A stretch of DNA of 32,165 nt from Acanthamoeba lenticulata (lineage: Eukaryota; Discosea; Longamoebia; Acanthamoebidae): positions 1-32,165 of the forward strand of contig NAVB01000976.1 of assembly GCA_002179805.1 (NCBI GenBank). The letters are read 5' to 3'. The notes under the pieces are model-generated. The model was given only the letters and a program-made list of their open reading frames with translations. It did no database searches and was not told the origin of the DNA. Positions 1 through 10,871 of this stretch are shown one piece after another (positions within the stretch are counted from its first letter, which is position 1; each line of letters opens with the position of its first letter). Made by a program: the position numbers and the translations under genes.

Positions 1-12
1 GGAGGCACGCAC

Positions 13-953
13 CTTCGTGGTCTGTCGCAAATGGCGCGAAGGGGTCGGGCGACGGTTGGCGGCGGAGGTCGGCCAGAGGCGAGTCGGCGATGACCTCGCC
101 GTAGACGGGCATCGAGTGGTGGAGGTGCTGCGGTGGTAGGGATGTGGGGTTCGAGAGGAAGAGCGAAGGGTGGCCGGATGTCGGCGGCTGGTGCTGGCCA
201 GAAGGATGAAACGGATGAAACAGCGGCTGGTGGTCCAACAACATGCTGCCGCCCAAGGGATGCGACCAAGAGCTGCCGAGAAGAAGCCGACCCTGCACAA
301 ACGTCTTGCGCGCGTCAGCCGAGCAGAGACGAGCCAATGAAAAAGGGGCAATAGGAGGAGGGGGTTGGGTCGCCAGCAAAAAACGCTGAAGGAGACGACG
401 GCCAGTTGGGTGTCATGAAATAATAATAATAACACAACGGCCAACAAGCCTTGGTGGGGAGGATGGGCCAAACAAACCCAACAACCGTGTGAAGTTCCAG
501 AGGATAAGATTTGGGCTTTTAAAAGAAGAGGCGCTGTCGCCTTGAACACAATACCTGAGGTGGGTCGTGAGGGTCGTGTTCGCCGGCCCGACTAAACGGC
601 CGTTCTTCGGTCAGCAGTCGGCGTCTTTCGGCATCGAACGCATCAAGAGACGAGTCAGCCTCTCCAACTCGTCCTCGCTCGTGTCGTTGATCCCCAAGCG
701 GTCGGCCCCTTTCGTTTTCTGGCTCGCCCCCAGCAGCATCTCCCTCGCTGTCGTCGTTGTCTGCATGCCGTGCGGACGACTGCCACCGGTCAGTACGTGA
801 GGTTTCCATCCAGCTCCTTTTGCTCTTCTTTTGGTGTTGTATGCGCGCAGCGGCAGCAGAGCAGCGACTTGTCTCGGTGCGAGAGAGTGTGCGTTTGGTT
901 GTCTTCAATTTGGTGAACAATAACGTGCGAGCCGATTTTGATGACTGGACCAT
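13..953 (-). CDS. uncharacterised protein, 5' part (3' end beyond left edge)
   Basis: I do not recognise this gene. Two exons read towards the left edge: 953-555 (ATG at 953, 133 codons, phase 0) and 385-13, which ends at a GTGCGTG donor so the gene continues outside the window. The first exon is basic at its start and then charged (Asp, Glu, Arg), rich in Ser and Gly, and looks disordered. The second exon is rich in Pro, His, Gln and Leu, with many HP and PPQ pairs, as in disordered activation or scaffold regions. The intron (554-386, about 170 nt) is longer than most here and holds an ATT/AAT microsatellite around 419-431. Start context: only about 195 bases separate it from the end of the next minus-strand gene. 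The two exons could instead belong to separate genes; the matching phase favours one. Confidence 0.45.
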
Positions 954-1148
954 TTCAAACGAGCAGATCGAAATTTCCCGTGCGCTGCAGGGCACACAAC
1001 AAATTGGATTAAATTTTCTTTCTCAACTCGCTTGTTGGCGTGGGTGACCATCTGGTACAGATGGAGCGAACGGAGCTTAAACCGGCCCGAGCAACACGGT
1101 GCATGGCGTTGTATGGCGCCAGTGCTCTTTTGGATAAAAGGCCGTCTG

Positions 1149-1930
1149 CTATAAGCTCATGGTGTTGGGCATTGGTCGTGGCAGGAATTGCTTGAAGCTA
1201 CCCAACAGGGCGGGAGAGTTCTGCGCGGTTCCCCCGGTTGTTGCCATCAGCAAACCAGCTGGAAGAAGGCCCCGACACTTACATGGGGCGCGTTGCTGTA
1301 CCTGGAAGAGAGCGCCGATACGCTGGTCGACCTGCTCGATGTCAATCTGCGACGCGTAGAACGCGTACAGGGTGGCCATGAAGGACTCGTAGATCTGCGG
1401 CCGGTGCACAAAAGTGCGCTGTGCACAAGACGGAAAGTGCCTTCAGCCTGACGTGATCAGTGGCGTGCTTGCAGAGTGCGCGTGTACCTTCACGCTCTCG
1501 ACAAACTCTTTGGCGTCATCAAACTCAGCATCAAGGCCGGACACGCAGGGAGCTTCCTCCATGGGCTCGAACCCACTTTGCGTGCTGAAGCAATTGCTGA
1601 AGACTCGCAGCAGTTCCGGATCGTCCGCCAGAAGCCCACTTGCAAGGTGCATCACTTCGTCAAGTGGAACCCTGACGAGAGCAGAGCAACCGGCGAGGGA
1701 TAAGTGTGTGTGGGTTTTTGGAAGCGCAGCATAACGGTCTAGGGAGGGAGAAGAGAGGGGAAAGAAAGAAGGGGGGGGGGGGCGAAACCGCACTGTTGCT
1801 TGGCCAGTTTAGAGCATAGAGACTCCACTTCGTGGTAGACCTGCGGCTGGCGCTCGAAGCGCGAACGAATGCGCCGCAGAAACCTGGGCACTTCGCTCTC
1901 GCAGGACCAGTGGCGTTCAACCGACGTCAT
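1149..1930 (-). CDS. small PAH-domain protein (Sin3-type paired amphipathic helices)
   Basis: Exons 1930-1794, 1671-1488, 1418-1302 and 1220-1149 join in phase to give 169 residues. Two PAH units can be read. The first runs through RFERQPQVYHEV, VPLDEVMHLASGLL and DDPELLRVFSN. The second runs DDAKEFVESV, HRPQIYESFMATLY, SQIDIEQVDQRIGALF and SPALLGSFKQFLP, which is the classic PAH pattern (F..QP.VY..F, then ID..EV..RV..LF, then L...F..FLP). PAH domains bind short amphipathic helices of transcription factors and repressors. Sin3 proteins are over 1000 residues and also carry a histone deacetylase interaction region; nothing like that is present, so this is a stand-alone PAH protein that may act as a competitor or adaptor. 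The ATG at 1930 follows a CTAG that could be an acceptor, and a possible upstream exon at 2281-2141 would add 47 residues. It is divergent to the Myb gene. Confidence 0.75.
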
Positions 1931-2140
1931 CTAGTGGGAGAAAAGCGGAAGTGAGAAAACGAAAGAGACGCAGAGGGACGAAACAGTGACCGAACCAGGG
2001 GTAGAAAAGATGTAGAAGACTTATCCGTTAGTGAACGTCCTAACGGATGAGAGGACCGGCAGCGCTGACAAGAGAAGTTGAAGCTAAGACGGTGCGCCCC
2101 CGTAGAACATCGGCCTCACTGTGCGCTCTCAGAGTCGCAC

Positions 2141-2281
2141 CGTACGACCGCCCGGCAACCTCGAGAGCCCTTTCTTTTTTTGGCCAATTTTCTCGGCACA
2201 TCGCACCACAAGTTCCACAGCCGCATACTCCTTCTCTCCGGGGAGGTGAGCTGCCTCAACCGCTGTGTGGGGCTGGCGCAT
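2141..2281 (-). CDS. possible first exon of the PAH-domain gene
   Basis: From an ATG at 2281 a 47-codon frame ends at a GTGCGAC donor in phase 0, and the next acceptor in front of 1930 is also phase 0, so the exon would join cleanly and add an N-terminal extension rich in Lys and Glu. Against this, the intervening intron would be about 210 nt, longer than most here, and the segment has no recognisable domain. Read as optional coding sequence or 5' leader. Confidence 0.3.
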
Positions 2282-2795
2282 CTGGTCGTGGACAGGCACA
2301 GGCACTAAGGCAGGTGTGCATACACACGGGGCCGCACAAGCTGGCGCCAAAAGAACAAAAGAAAACCGAGAAAAAGGGAGGATGACAAAAATGCCTTCAT
2401 TTTGGCGCGGAATGTGCGAGAACAGCGAAATTTGGGGCCTCGAACAAAAAAACGCTACTCGGCGTAGCGCGAACCTGACGCAAAGAGAAGAAACCAAGTA
2501 GCGCAAGGAGGCTCAGTCTCGCTACCTGCAACTGGCAACCCCACTTTCTTGTGTACAGGTACCTTCTTTTTTTTTGTCATCATGTGCTTCGCCTCGTACG
2601 AGGCCAGGGGGGCAGTTGCTGAGTCGTCTTCGTTCTTTGTGTTTTCTTATTGCGAGTAGAGGCTGCCCCAGATTCTTCGCAGTAGATAAATCGAGAAGGA
2701 TTCCCAGGCCAGAATTCTTTCTCTTCTTGATTCAACCCTTTCTCACTAGAACCAGAAGTGGCTACTTGGGCTTCCCCTTTCAGAGTAGCTCTGCC
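2282..2795. other. divergent intergenic region between PAH and Myb genes
   Basis: About 510 bases with no convincing exon. It should hold the promoters and leaders of both divergent genes. On the plus strand there is a pyrimidine tract (2563-2577) and, at 2556-2560, a CAG directly followed by GTACCT. A further acceptor-like TTTCAG ends at 2783, 12 bases before the Myb start codon, so a 5'-UTR intron (about 2559-2783) is plausible. No clear TATA box was seen. Confidence 0.4.
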
Positions 2796-4934
2796 ATGAT
2801 GGCTACGACGGTCGAGGGCATGAACGCAGACACAAGGAGTCCACATTTCGATTCGACGACTGATCCGTCGCCGCTGCTGCAGGCGAGCTACCAGGCTATA
2901 CAACGAGATTATTGGACGTCCTTGGCCAGTTCACGACAGCAGCGCACGACACCGCCCACTTTCCCGACGTCTGCCACCTCGCGTGTAGAGTTTGCCTCTA
3001 CGCTAAGCTATCCTCCTGCTACTCCACCTCCAACAACAGAAGCCAAACAAAACGTTTCACCCAAGGACAACCAACCAACCTTTAATGAGGGTGGTTGCAC
3101 CAGGAAGAGGGAGCGACCAGCCGTATCGTCACCGCCTTCTCATTCAAATCAAATCAGTCCCCACCTTCTTCACGCCCTACAACTAGCCAAAGAAGAGCCT
3201 GACGACGATGGCGAAGAGGAAGGGCGAGCAGTTAGAGACGACATCAGCAGCAGAGAAACGAATGACAAGACAACAACGCTCGACCTCGAAAACAAGGCCA
3301 TCTTCGCCTTTTGGAGCCGATTGATGGAGCGATTTGGCGGGAGACAGGCCAACAAGGATGGGTCTGTGTGCCCTGAGGCCGTTCTTCTCGAGATCATGGA
3401 GATCATTTCGTTCTACGCGAGCAACGAGATCTCGATGCAAGATGCCTTCACCAAGGTACAAGGCTTGTACTCTCCCGACTCTCCACTTGCAATCGCTTAC
3501 CCCCTACTACTGGTGCATGAACAGCTTGCCGCTTTGTTTAGGCGCAACAAGTGCATCGATCTTTACGAGGACCTGGTGGGTTTGCTGTTGCAGCAGAACG
3601 TCCGCAAAGAGTTCCTCATCAAGAAAGGAATAGACATTGCCTTCCTCTCCAAGAAGAGTGCGTCTCGCAAGCTTATATAAGCTGTGCTCTCGTGTCACAC
3701 TACTCACGTACTGACCAATGTTGCAGCCAAGAAAGAGGACGAGGATATGGAACAAGAGGAGACTGAGGGTACTGATGATGATGATGAAGCAGAAGAGGAA
3801 GGTGATGATGACGATGAGGAAGAAGAAGAGGAACTTGACAAGCGCCCGACGAAGCGAACAAGGCGAGCGAGCAAGCAGCCCCCCTCTGTACGGCCTCCAC
3901 CTCGTGTGTCCTTGTTTTCCTTCCCCAGTAACATTTATTGTCGACGTTACGACCAGCGCAAGAGGAAGTCCAGCAGCGAGGCGACCTACACCCCCAAGAA
4001 AGCGAAACCGCAACAGGAGGAATCTGGTAGGTTGCGCCGCAGCCCCGACAAGTGGACTCCAGTACGCGTTTGCCGTAAGAGCTTGCCTGGGCGTTTAAGA
4101 TCGGTTTGCTGACGTTAAACTGCGTTATGCAGGAGGAAGACGACAAGCTTATCGCTCTCGTTGAAAAGCACGGTACCGGCACCAAGAAGTGGAGGCAGAT
4201 TGCCGAAGAGCTAGGGACCACTAAGAACAGTTCCAAGTGCGGTAAGTCGTACGACCACGAGATTGACGTTCGTTGCCTGCCTGACTCACTTTTTTGCCTG
4301 TGGCATAGCACAACATTGGCGTCGCGTGCTGGCGCCCAACATCCACAAGGGCAGCTGGACTGCTGAAGAGGAAGAAAAGTTGTTGATGGGGGTTGAGAAG
4401 TATGGGCTCACCCAGTGGACGCTTGTCGCAAAAGAGATCCCGGGGAGAACTGGTACGTTGCCTCTTTCCTTCTCTCTCTCTCTCGCTGTCCGTGATCGTC
4501 TGCCGGCGCGGCCTATGGCTCAGCACTCATCCGCCGCTTCAAAATGTAGATATTCAGTGCCGTTATCACTACATGCGCCAGCAGAACTCGAGAGCGTGTT
4601 CGTGGACAGGGGAGGAAGAGAAGTTATTGGAGGGCCTGGTGGCCAAGTACGGGTCCGATGACGTAAAGTGCTGGGTCTATGTACGTAGTGCCCTACTGCT
4701 TAGCGTTCATCTCCCTGCCCTCACCTTTCCTTGATCAGATTTCCGATGAGCTTGCTGAAAGCAAGATCCGGCGCACTCCTCGCACAGCGCTCGAGTGCCA
4801 ACAGCAGTATGTTTACATTCGCCCTTCTTGTGTTGCCTTCCTCTCTCAGATCTGAATGCTTACAGCCCGCACTCTTTAGTTGGGCAACCATGAAGAAGCG
4901 CGAAGGCGCTAAAAAATTGAAGAAGCAAAAGTAG
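2796..4934 (+). CDS. three-repeat Myb/SANT transcription factor with N-terminal PAH-like region
   Basis: Exons 2796-3657, 3727-3887, 3957-4061, 4133-4241, 4309-4452, 4550-4680, 4739-4806 and 4880-4934 keep phase and give 544 residues. Residues 1-190 are Ser/Thr/Pro-rich and disordered. About 190-287 is helical, with a segment (IISFYASNEISMQDAFTKV) that resembles the second half of a PAH unit. Then comes a strongly acidic stretch, a basic KR-rich stretch, and three SANT/Myb repeats: WTPEEDDKLIALVEKHG to KCAQHW; SWTAEEEEKLLMGVEKYG to QCRYHY; SWTGEEEKLLEGLVAKYG to ECQQHW. Each has the spaced tryptophans or aromatic substitutes of DNA-binding Myb repeats. The last acceptor at 4879 was chosen because it restores the ECQQHW end of repeat 3. 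The tail is Lys-rich, a possible nuclear signal. Likely a nuclear DNA-binding regulator, of the SNAPC4/Myb-like rather than plant R2R3 type; the exact family is not certain. Confidence 0.85.
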
Positions 4935-5282
4935 AGAGCAACTCCTCTCTGCCGGCACCACTGACTCCCACTCTGCCCTTCGCCAGGGTTATTTGTACTC
5001 ATATTTTCGCCATTTGTTGCGCTCCCGCCTCTTCCCTCGCGCGGTGGCGCACCCTTTTGTAAACGTTTGTAAACACATTCATTTGAATGCAGCATCGCCA
5101 ACATTCACAAACTCGCAACCAGTTCACTTCCGATGGCTCACGGATGCCACTCTACTTGTCTGTACAACGAACGGAAGCTGGGTTGCTTGCGGAATCCCGC
5201 CTTTACACGATTCACACGGCCTCAGGCATCAAGAGGGTGGTTGGTTGGTTGCTGCTTCTGGCTGGTTCTGGTAGACCTCGTC
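4935..5282. other. convergent intergenic region
   Basis: About 350 bases between the 3' ends of the Myb gene (plus) and the HA-domain gene (minus). No exon was supported. It holds two close copies of TTTGTAAAC (5056-5064 and 5066-5074) and a GGTTGGTTGGTT run near 5240. It presumably carries both polyadenylation regions; no canonical AATAAA was seen. Confidence 0.4.
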
Positions 5283-7914
5283 TCAGGCAAAGAACTGCTC
5301 GATCTCGAGCTGCAGCTCTTCCACGGGATGCAGCTTGCCTTCCTCCATCAGTTGCTCCATCTCCCGCGCCTTGGCCTGCTGTTGCGCCCGCTCATTGCGC
5401 AGCTTTTCGCGCTGTTGCTGCTGTTGGTGGTGTTGCTCGCGCTTCCACGCAACGGCCTCGACCACCCCCAGGTTCACCCCAGAGGGAGCTCTCAGCGGGA
5501 CCATCGGCGGAGGCGGCGGCGTGGGCACTCCCGAGGTGGCGGCGTGGTGCGCATGCGAGGGCGGATACGGGTGGCCCAAGAGCGGACGGCGGTCGTGCGG
5601 CAACCTGAGCTCAAAGTCGTTGGCCGAAGCAGCAGATCCCGCATAGGGCAGCTCGACCGGCCTCGAAAGGTCGCTATCCGCATCACTGGCTAACGTGGAG
5701 AGACGGCCGCGCTGGCGAGAGCCGGGAACTGTCCCCCTGCTGCTCGTGTTCCCATTGCCGTTGGTGTGAGCGTGGGCAGAGAGCGCCCGCACGGCTTCCT
5801 CAAGCCGCGCGATGCGCTTCTTGTCCTTCTTGCGCTCCTCCTGGATGTTGGCCAGCATGGCCTCCATGGCCTCCTTGTCCCGCCTCCTCTCCTCTTCACG
5901 CCGAAGGAAGATCTCGTAAAAGTTGGCCGTGATCGCGGCCGGTGCGGGCGAGCTGATGAACGGTTGCGAAGGCGAACTGGCGCTGGAGGCTGCCTTGGCA
6001 CCGTCCAAGGGCGGCTGTAGCTCATCGACCTCCTCCATCTGGTCCTCTTCGTCCAGCCCTTCGTCATACTCTTCCTCGTAGCTATTCACCTCTGATCTGA
6101 CTCTCCCTCCAGTCCGGCCTACGTGCGCGCTTGCTTTGGCTCGGCCAGCAGCGCCGCTTCTGCCGCGGACACCGGTGGGTGTCTTGCCACGGCCGCCAGT
6201 TGTAGTCTTGCTGGGCTTCTTGGTCGAACCCTTCATGATGGTGGTCATCATCGTTGCCATGGCCTGATTGGTCTTAGCAGCGTTAGTGCGGCGCGCCTCG
6301 TTAGTGGCCCTTTTCAAGGGCAGCAAGGAAGAAGGAGCAACGTGTACCAACGCGTGGTCCGGAATGTTGTTGGAGGTTTCCCCAGTGGCCTTGTCCTCCT
6401 TCAGCTTCTTTCTCCTTCTGTTGCCCCCGCGGCCGTCGCCCTCGGCGCTCCACACGAAACCAATGCCGTTGAGCTTGGCCATACGATACTCAGACAGAGT
6501 GCCTTCACCACACGATAAAATCAAAGGTCAAGCACACGCGCTCTTGTGCCAGAAAGGGCATATGAAGGAAACGTACCGTGCCTCTTCTTCCGTCTCTGCT
6601 CATGTATCCACCAGGCTAGGGTCTTGTTGTTGTCATTTTTGCCAACAGCACAGACGCCCTTTTCGTTCTTCCACCTGTAACAAACCTTCGCCCTGAGCCG
6701 AGCGATCTTGTGATAGAAAGAGAATGTGGAGAGCAGCACGCACCTGACAAGCTCGTTGAACTTCTCCTCCCAGAGTTGGTCCCACTGCTCGCGGCGATCA
6801 TCGAATGAGCGTCTCTTCTTGGTCGCGTCTCGTTTGGCTGGTATGGAAGCAGTGCATCAGCAATTCTTGAGCTCCGAAGGGAGGGGGGTTGGGAAGAACA
6901 ATCACCTTTGGTCGTGTCCTTGGCAGGTCGCTTCCTCTTCTTGGCAGCTTGACTAAATTCTTCTTCCTCATAGTCGGCTTCTCCTCGCTCAGGCTCTTCC
7001 TCTTCTTCCTCCTCGTAATCGTCGTCATATTCACCCTCTGCCTTCACGCCGACCAACTGAGATTGCTGGTAGTAGGGCCCAGGCAGAGACGGTAGCTTCT
7101 CGTCACCCCCAGTCGCTGGGGCTGTGGAGCAGTCGCTGTCACGATCTTCTTCGGTTTCGTGGTCTCTGGGAGACTCTTGGTCAGCAGACTCTTCGGCACT
7201 GTCCCGAGCCTCGATGCTGGTCAGCTCAAGCTTGACTGGCTTCAGGATGAGGCGCTCATCGGGTTCCTCTGTGCCATCTGAATCAGGAGCCTCGCCTTCC
7301 TGGTCGTCGTCTCCGCTCAAGGCCCTGCGCTTGACCCTGCGACCGGTCAAGGTCTGCCTCATACCAACGTTGCCCAGGTCGCCATTGGCGTCTTCGTCTG
7401 ATGCGGTATCGCTATTACCGCTGACGCCAACCTCTGACAACAAAGGGTACGAAGGAATGAACTTCGAAGCAACAGACGACTCAACAGCGAGACGCATCAA
7501 AGACGTACCCTCGTCCCGGGAACTCTTTCGTGAGAGATTTGGGGAACCACCGGACCGAAGGTTTCGTCTCTGACGCAACAATTCTCGAGCCTGCCGATCC
7601 TCTTCAACCAATTGAAGAGGGATGCCTGATCGATTTGTTGTTAATGTGTTAATTCTCGAAAATGCAAATTGGATTCCAATTCGGAAAAGTGCACTCAATT
7701 TCTTGTGTGAGAGGCGCGCACCTGCCGGGAGGCGATTGCTTCGCCGGAGGCTCAAGTCGTCCGGCAGATCCAAGAACATAGCATCTTCAGGAAACGTGTT
7801 GCCAACAACCTCAGATTCGCGGTCCAGCTCCTCGTCGAAGTTATCGACGTCGTCGAAGGGCAACAAGGTTCCGGCCATGAGCACCTTGTGCCTGTTGCTA
7901 AGCTGCTCTTCCAT
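5283..7914 (-). CDS. helicase-associated (HA) domain protein, no helicase core
   Basis: Exons 7914-7722, 7625-6906, 6837-6744, 6674-6577 and 6502-5283 join in phase to 774 residues. Residues 1-300 are acidic and disordered, with long Glu/Asp runs. About 315-385 is one HA domain (PF03457 type): DQLWEEKFNELV, WKNEKGVCAVGKNDNN, LAWWIHEQRRKKR, then LSEYRMAKLNGIGFVW, matching the W..R...L, G....P, LG.W...QR and L...GF.W landmarks. HA domains are small three-helix DNA-binding units, found in tandem in some algal, diatom and bacterial proteins and at the end of some helicases. Three exon junctions fall inside the domain. About 560-610 is a strong coiled coil (RREEERRRDKE, KKDKKRIARLEEAV), and a second Gln/Glu-rich coil precedes the C-terminus. 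No DEAD-box motif is present. A nuclear DNA- or chromatin-binding role is inferred. Confidence 0.75.
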
Positions 7915-8272
7915 TGCAAGCGAGGCAAGTAGTCCGGCAGAAGGAAGCTGCCGCTTGCTTGGATCACCTGCTTGGAGCTATGTATGTATAACTTAGATGA
8001 GTCTGTACAAGCTCTGCAGCGGTCTTTATGCACGGACGAGGGGACAGAGTAGACGTAGAAGCGGAAAGGCAGAGGAGATAGAGCGTTGAACCGAGGAGGA
8101 AAGGAGAGAGGAGAGAGTCAATTTTTGGTGATTTTTTTTTCTTTTTCTCCACGTGTCTTTTGGAGCAAGTGCACACAGGCTTTCCTAAACGCGACTACGC
8201 TTTCTCCATTGGTACACAAATTATTGTGCGAAAAGAAAGCAGAAAGGAAAAAGTGTGAACCTCTGGGCGGCG
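7915..8272. other. spacer between two tandem minus-strand genes
   Basis: About 360 bases holding the 5' leader of the HA-domain gene and the 3' end of the next minus-strand gene. I see a T-rich run near 8130-8148 followed by a CACGTG palindrome near 8151, and no supported exon or RNA gene. Confidence 0.35.
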
Positions 8273-10871
8273 TCAAGTGCGGGGGTTGGCTCCTTGCAGA
8301 CCAGCCAGGGCGAACTGCTTGACCTTTCCCTGACACCGACGCTTAAGCTCCTTGCGGTCTTGTTTTCTCCGAAGCTTCCTCTCCCGGGTTGCCTCCTCGT
8401 CTTCTGAACCTGCTCCGTCCTTCTTCTTACGGCGCAGCCTTCGCGCGCGATGGCCGCTATCGCTGCTCGTGACCTGTTGCTCCTTGAAGGGTGCCACAAC
8501 GAGAGCCTGGCTCAGCCTCCGGTTCGCTTGCTCCTCTTCATCGTCGTCCTCGGCCATGGTGTAGATCGTAAACACAGCCACCGTGTTGACAAGCTCATCC
8601 TCATAGAGGAACAGCCGCGCCAGCAAGTGCTCAAACAACGACTCGGACGGACTGGGTGCGAACGGCCGGTTCCTACGGTCAACAACAAGATTGTTTGAGT
8701 TTTCTCGATACTATCATGGTGAACGCCAGAGAAGGACGCACTCGACGACAAGCTGCTGGTAGAATTGCAGAATCTTCTTGGCCGCGCGCTTATGCGCTTG
8801 CAGCTGCTTCTCCACCGACTTGGTTGCAGTCCCCACGTAGCCCACGTAGCCCACGTTGTCGCCGGTGCGGCTCCATCTGTTCACGAGTGAAGCACAACAT
8901 TAATCGGCGGCTCCATGCACAAAGCAAGGGTGGAGGCGACTGTACATGTCAAGCACAACGGCGTAGAAGATCGCATTAGGTTTGATCGACGTGTAGTCAC
9001 GAGAGAGCGGCGATGAGCACTCTGTGTTGACGTGTCGTATGTGGTGCATCCATGAAGGGTGATGCTCCCTTGTCTGCGGCTGCTTGGCCTTGACAAACTT
9101 TCTCGATTTCCTGCCGATTACCGATGCAATGGCATGAGCGACTCCTCTGCGCCCAAGCAGGTGGAAAGACCAAGCGTACCCTTTGAGGCGAACCCATTCA
9201 CCATCGCGGCCAGGGAAGTACGACGGTATGGAGTGGGTCTCGATCACGTGGCCGGCGTGGCCTCGCAAGAACTCGTAGATGCTCCTCTGTACACGCTCCA
9301 TGCGCACCTCATAGCCTGGCATGCACGATCCACACAAGAGGGCACATCAGGCGGAGCTCAAAGCTACGCGGGATGGTAAGAACAGTACTGTTGGGCTCCA
9401 GCGCAGAGACTGGAGGCCGGACTCCGATGACCAGCGCCGGGCGGTCGTCACGTTGTTGCTTCTCCTGCTCTGTGGCCTCCAGTGGTGTATCACCGTGCGC
9501 CGCATTGGCGACCTCGACGGCCGTTTGCTGCCTCCTGACGTCCTCGGCGCCCGGCGCTTGGTCCTGGTCATCTTCCATGCGCTCCTGCTCCAGGAGCTCG
9601 TGCTTCTCTCGGTCCAGAATCGTTGCGCCGTTATCACCGAGCTTGTGCTCCTCTTTTATCTTCGAATCGCTCGATAGCATCGCTCTTGGTTCTTCATCGT
9701 GGCTCATCTCTTCACCACATACCTCCTGGTCTCCTTGTTCATTTTCATCAATTTCCTCTTCGCCACTCGTCTCATCGCTCTCTTCCTGTTCCAATATAGC
9801 CGACGACTCCGCTGTTGTTGCGGGATCGACGAGCCTGGCAGCGTTGGCTGGCGCTCGCCTCGGGGTGACGGGCACCAACGGTAGCAGGTCATCCACGGGC
9901 GGAAACGGGAAGGCCCTCATGTAGCCGCCATCGCTGCTGCTGCTGGAGGAGAGCGAAGAGGCCAAAGAGGGCGGCGGCAGCATGGGAGAGGCCGACATGG
10001 TGGCCTCGGCCAGGAGCTCCGTGAGACGACGCCGGCCAGGGGCCGCGGGCAACGCAAGCCCGGACCCCGATTCCAAGGCGACGTCCTGCACGGAGCAAAG
10101 CGCGTGAAAAGTGCCGTCCTCAGCGTTGGTCGTGCTCGCCAACTCCTTCTCTGGTACTGCGGTCGCGCGCGGAGGCGCCAACGCTTCGGTGAGCAGAGAG
10201 CGAGGCGACAACTTGCCGATCGGCAGCGCTGAAGAGACTTCGCCCGCCGTGCCCATGGCGACCGGGGAGGCCTGCGAGGCCAGCAGGACGGAGAGCGAAG
10301 GAGGCTGGTAGCAAGGAGATGGATCGGTTGGCTGCGATGGTGGCGTCAAGGAGAGAGAAGAAAGTGTGGAGAGGCAGGAGAGGGTGGAAAGCGTGGACAG
10401 GCATGAGAGAGAGGATAGGCAGCTCAAGGAAGACAGCGAGGACAGGCACGCAAGGGATCCCATGAGAGCACTCAGATCGAGCCTGGGCAGTTCGATGGAA
10501 CCCACTGGTGGCGCAAGGCGGGTGGCTGACGTCACGCCAGGCTGATAATCTCGGTGACGAACACTGTTCGCCGGTTCGGGCGAGGACAAGGAGAAGATAT
10601 TAACTGTCGACATCGTAGCAGCAGCATCGGAGGAAGAAGCGTTGGAGGTCTTGGGAGAGGGAGAGGGGAGCAAGTCGACCGAAGCGAGGGGACGTCCACA
10701 AGCAGGGGAGTAGTCACCGAGGCACTCGTCTAGCGGCTGAGTGCGATCGGAGTGTGCCTGTAGTGCGTCGAGAGCGGGAGACGAGCATGCCTCCGCCGGC
10801 CGCTCCTCGTAAAACCCGGCGCTCCTAGCGTCATCAAAGGCGGAGTGGGAAGAAGACGGCAGCACTTCCAT
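8273..10871 (-). CDS. disordered protein with GIY-YIG-like C-terminal region
   Basis: Exons 10871-9389, 9315-8946, 8876-8742 and 8672-8273 join in phase to 795 residues. Residues 1-494 are low-complexity: Ser/Pro/Ala-rich, with a Ser-Leu-Cys repeat (about residues 140-175), then an acidic stretch. Residues 495-660 look folded: VRMERVQRSIYEFLRGH, YAWSFHLLGRRGV, PNAIFYAVVLDIW, then GDNVGYVGYVGTATKSVEKQ. The last two resemble the two strands of a GIY-YIG nuclease fold (FYAVV for GIY, GYVG for YIG, followed by a basic helix ending in LQAHKR). The usual catalytic Arg seems to be Lys, so activity is doubtful. A further helical stretch (FEHLLARLFLYEDELV) and a basic Arg/Lys tail, possibly nuclear, follow. 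Apart from that weak resemblance I do not recognise a family. Confidence 0.6.
10348..10452 (-). repeat. in-frame Ser-Leu-Cys/Thr tandem repeat
   Basis: On the minus strand this stretch encodes imperfect six-residue units such as LSSLSC, LSTLSC and LSTLSS in the N-terminal disordered half of the preceding gene. The nucleotide units are close copies, so the tract probably arose by recent slippage. Confidence 0.7.
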
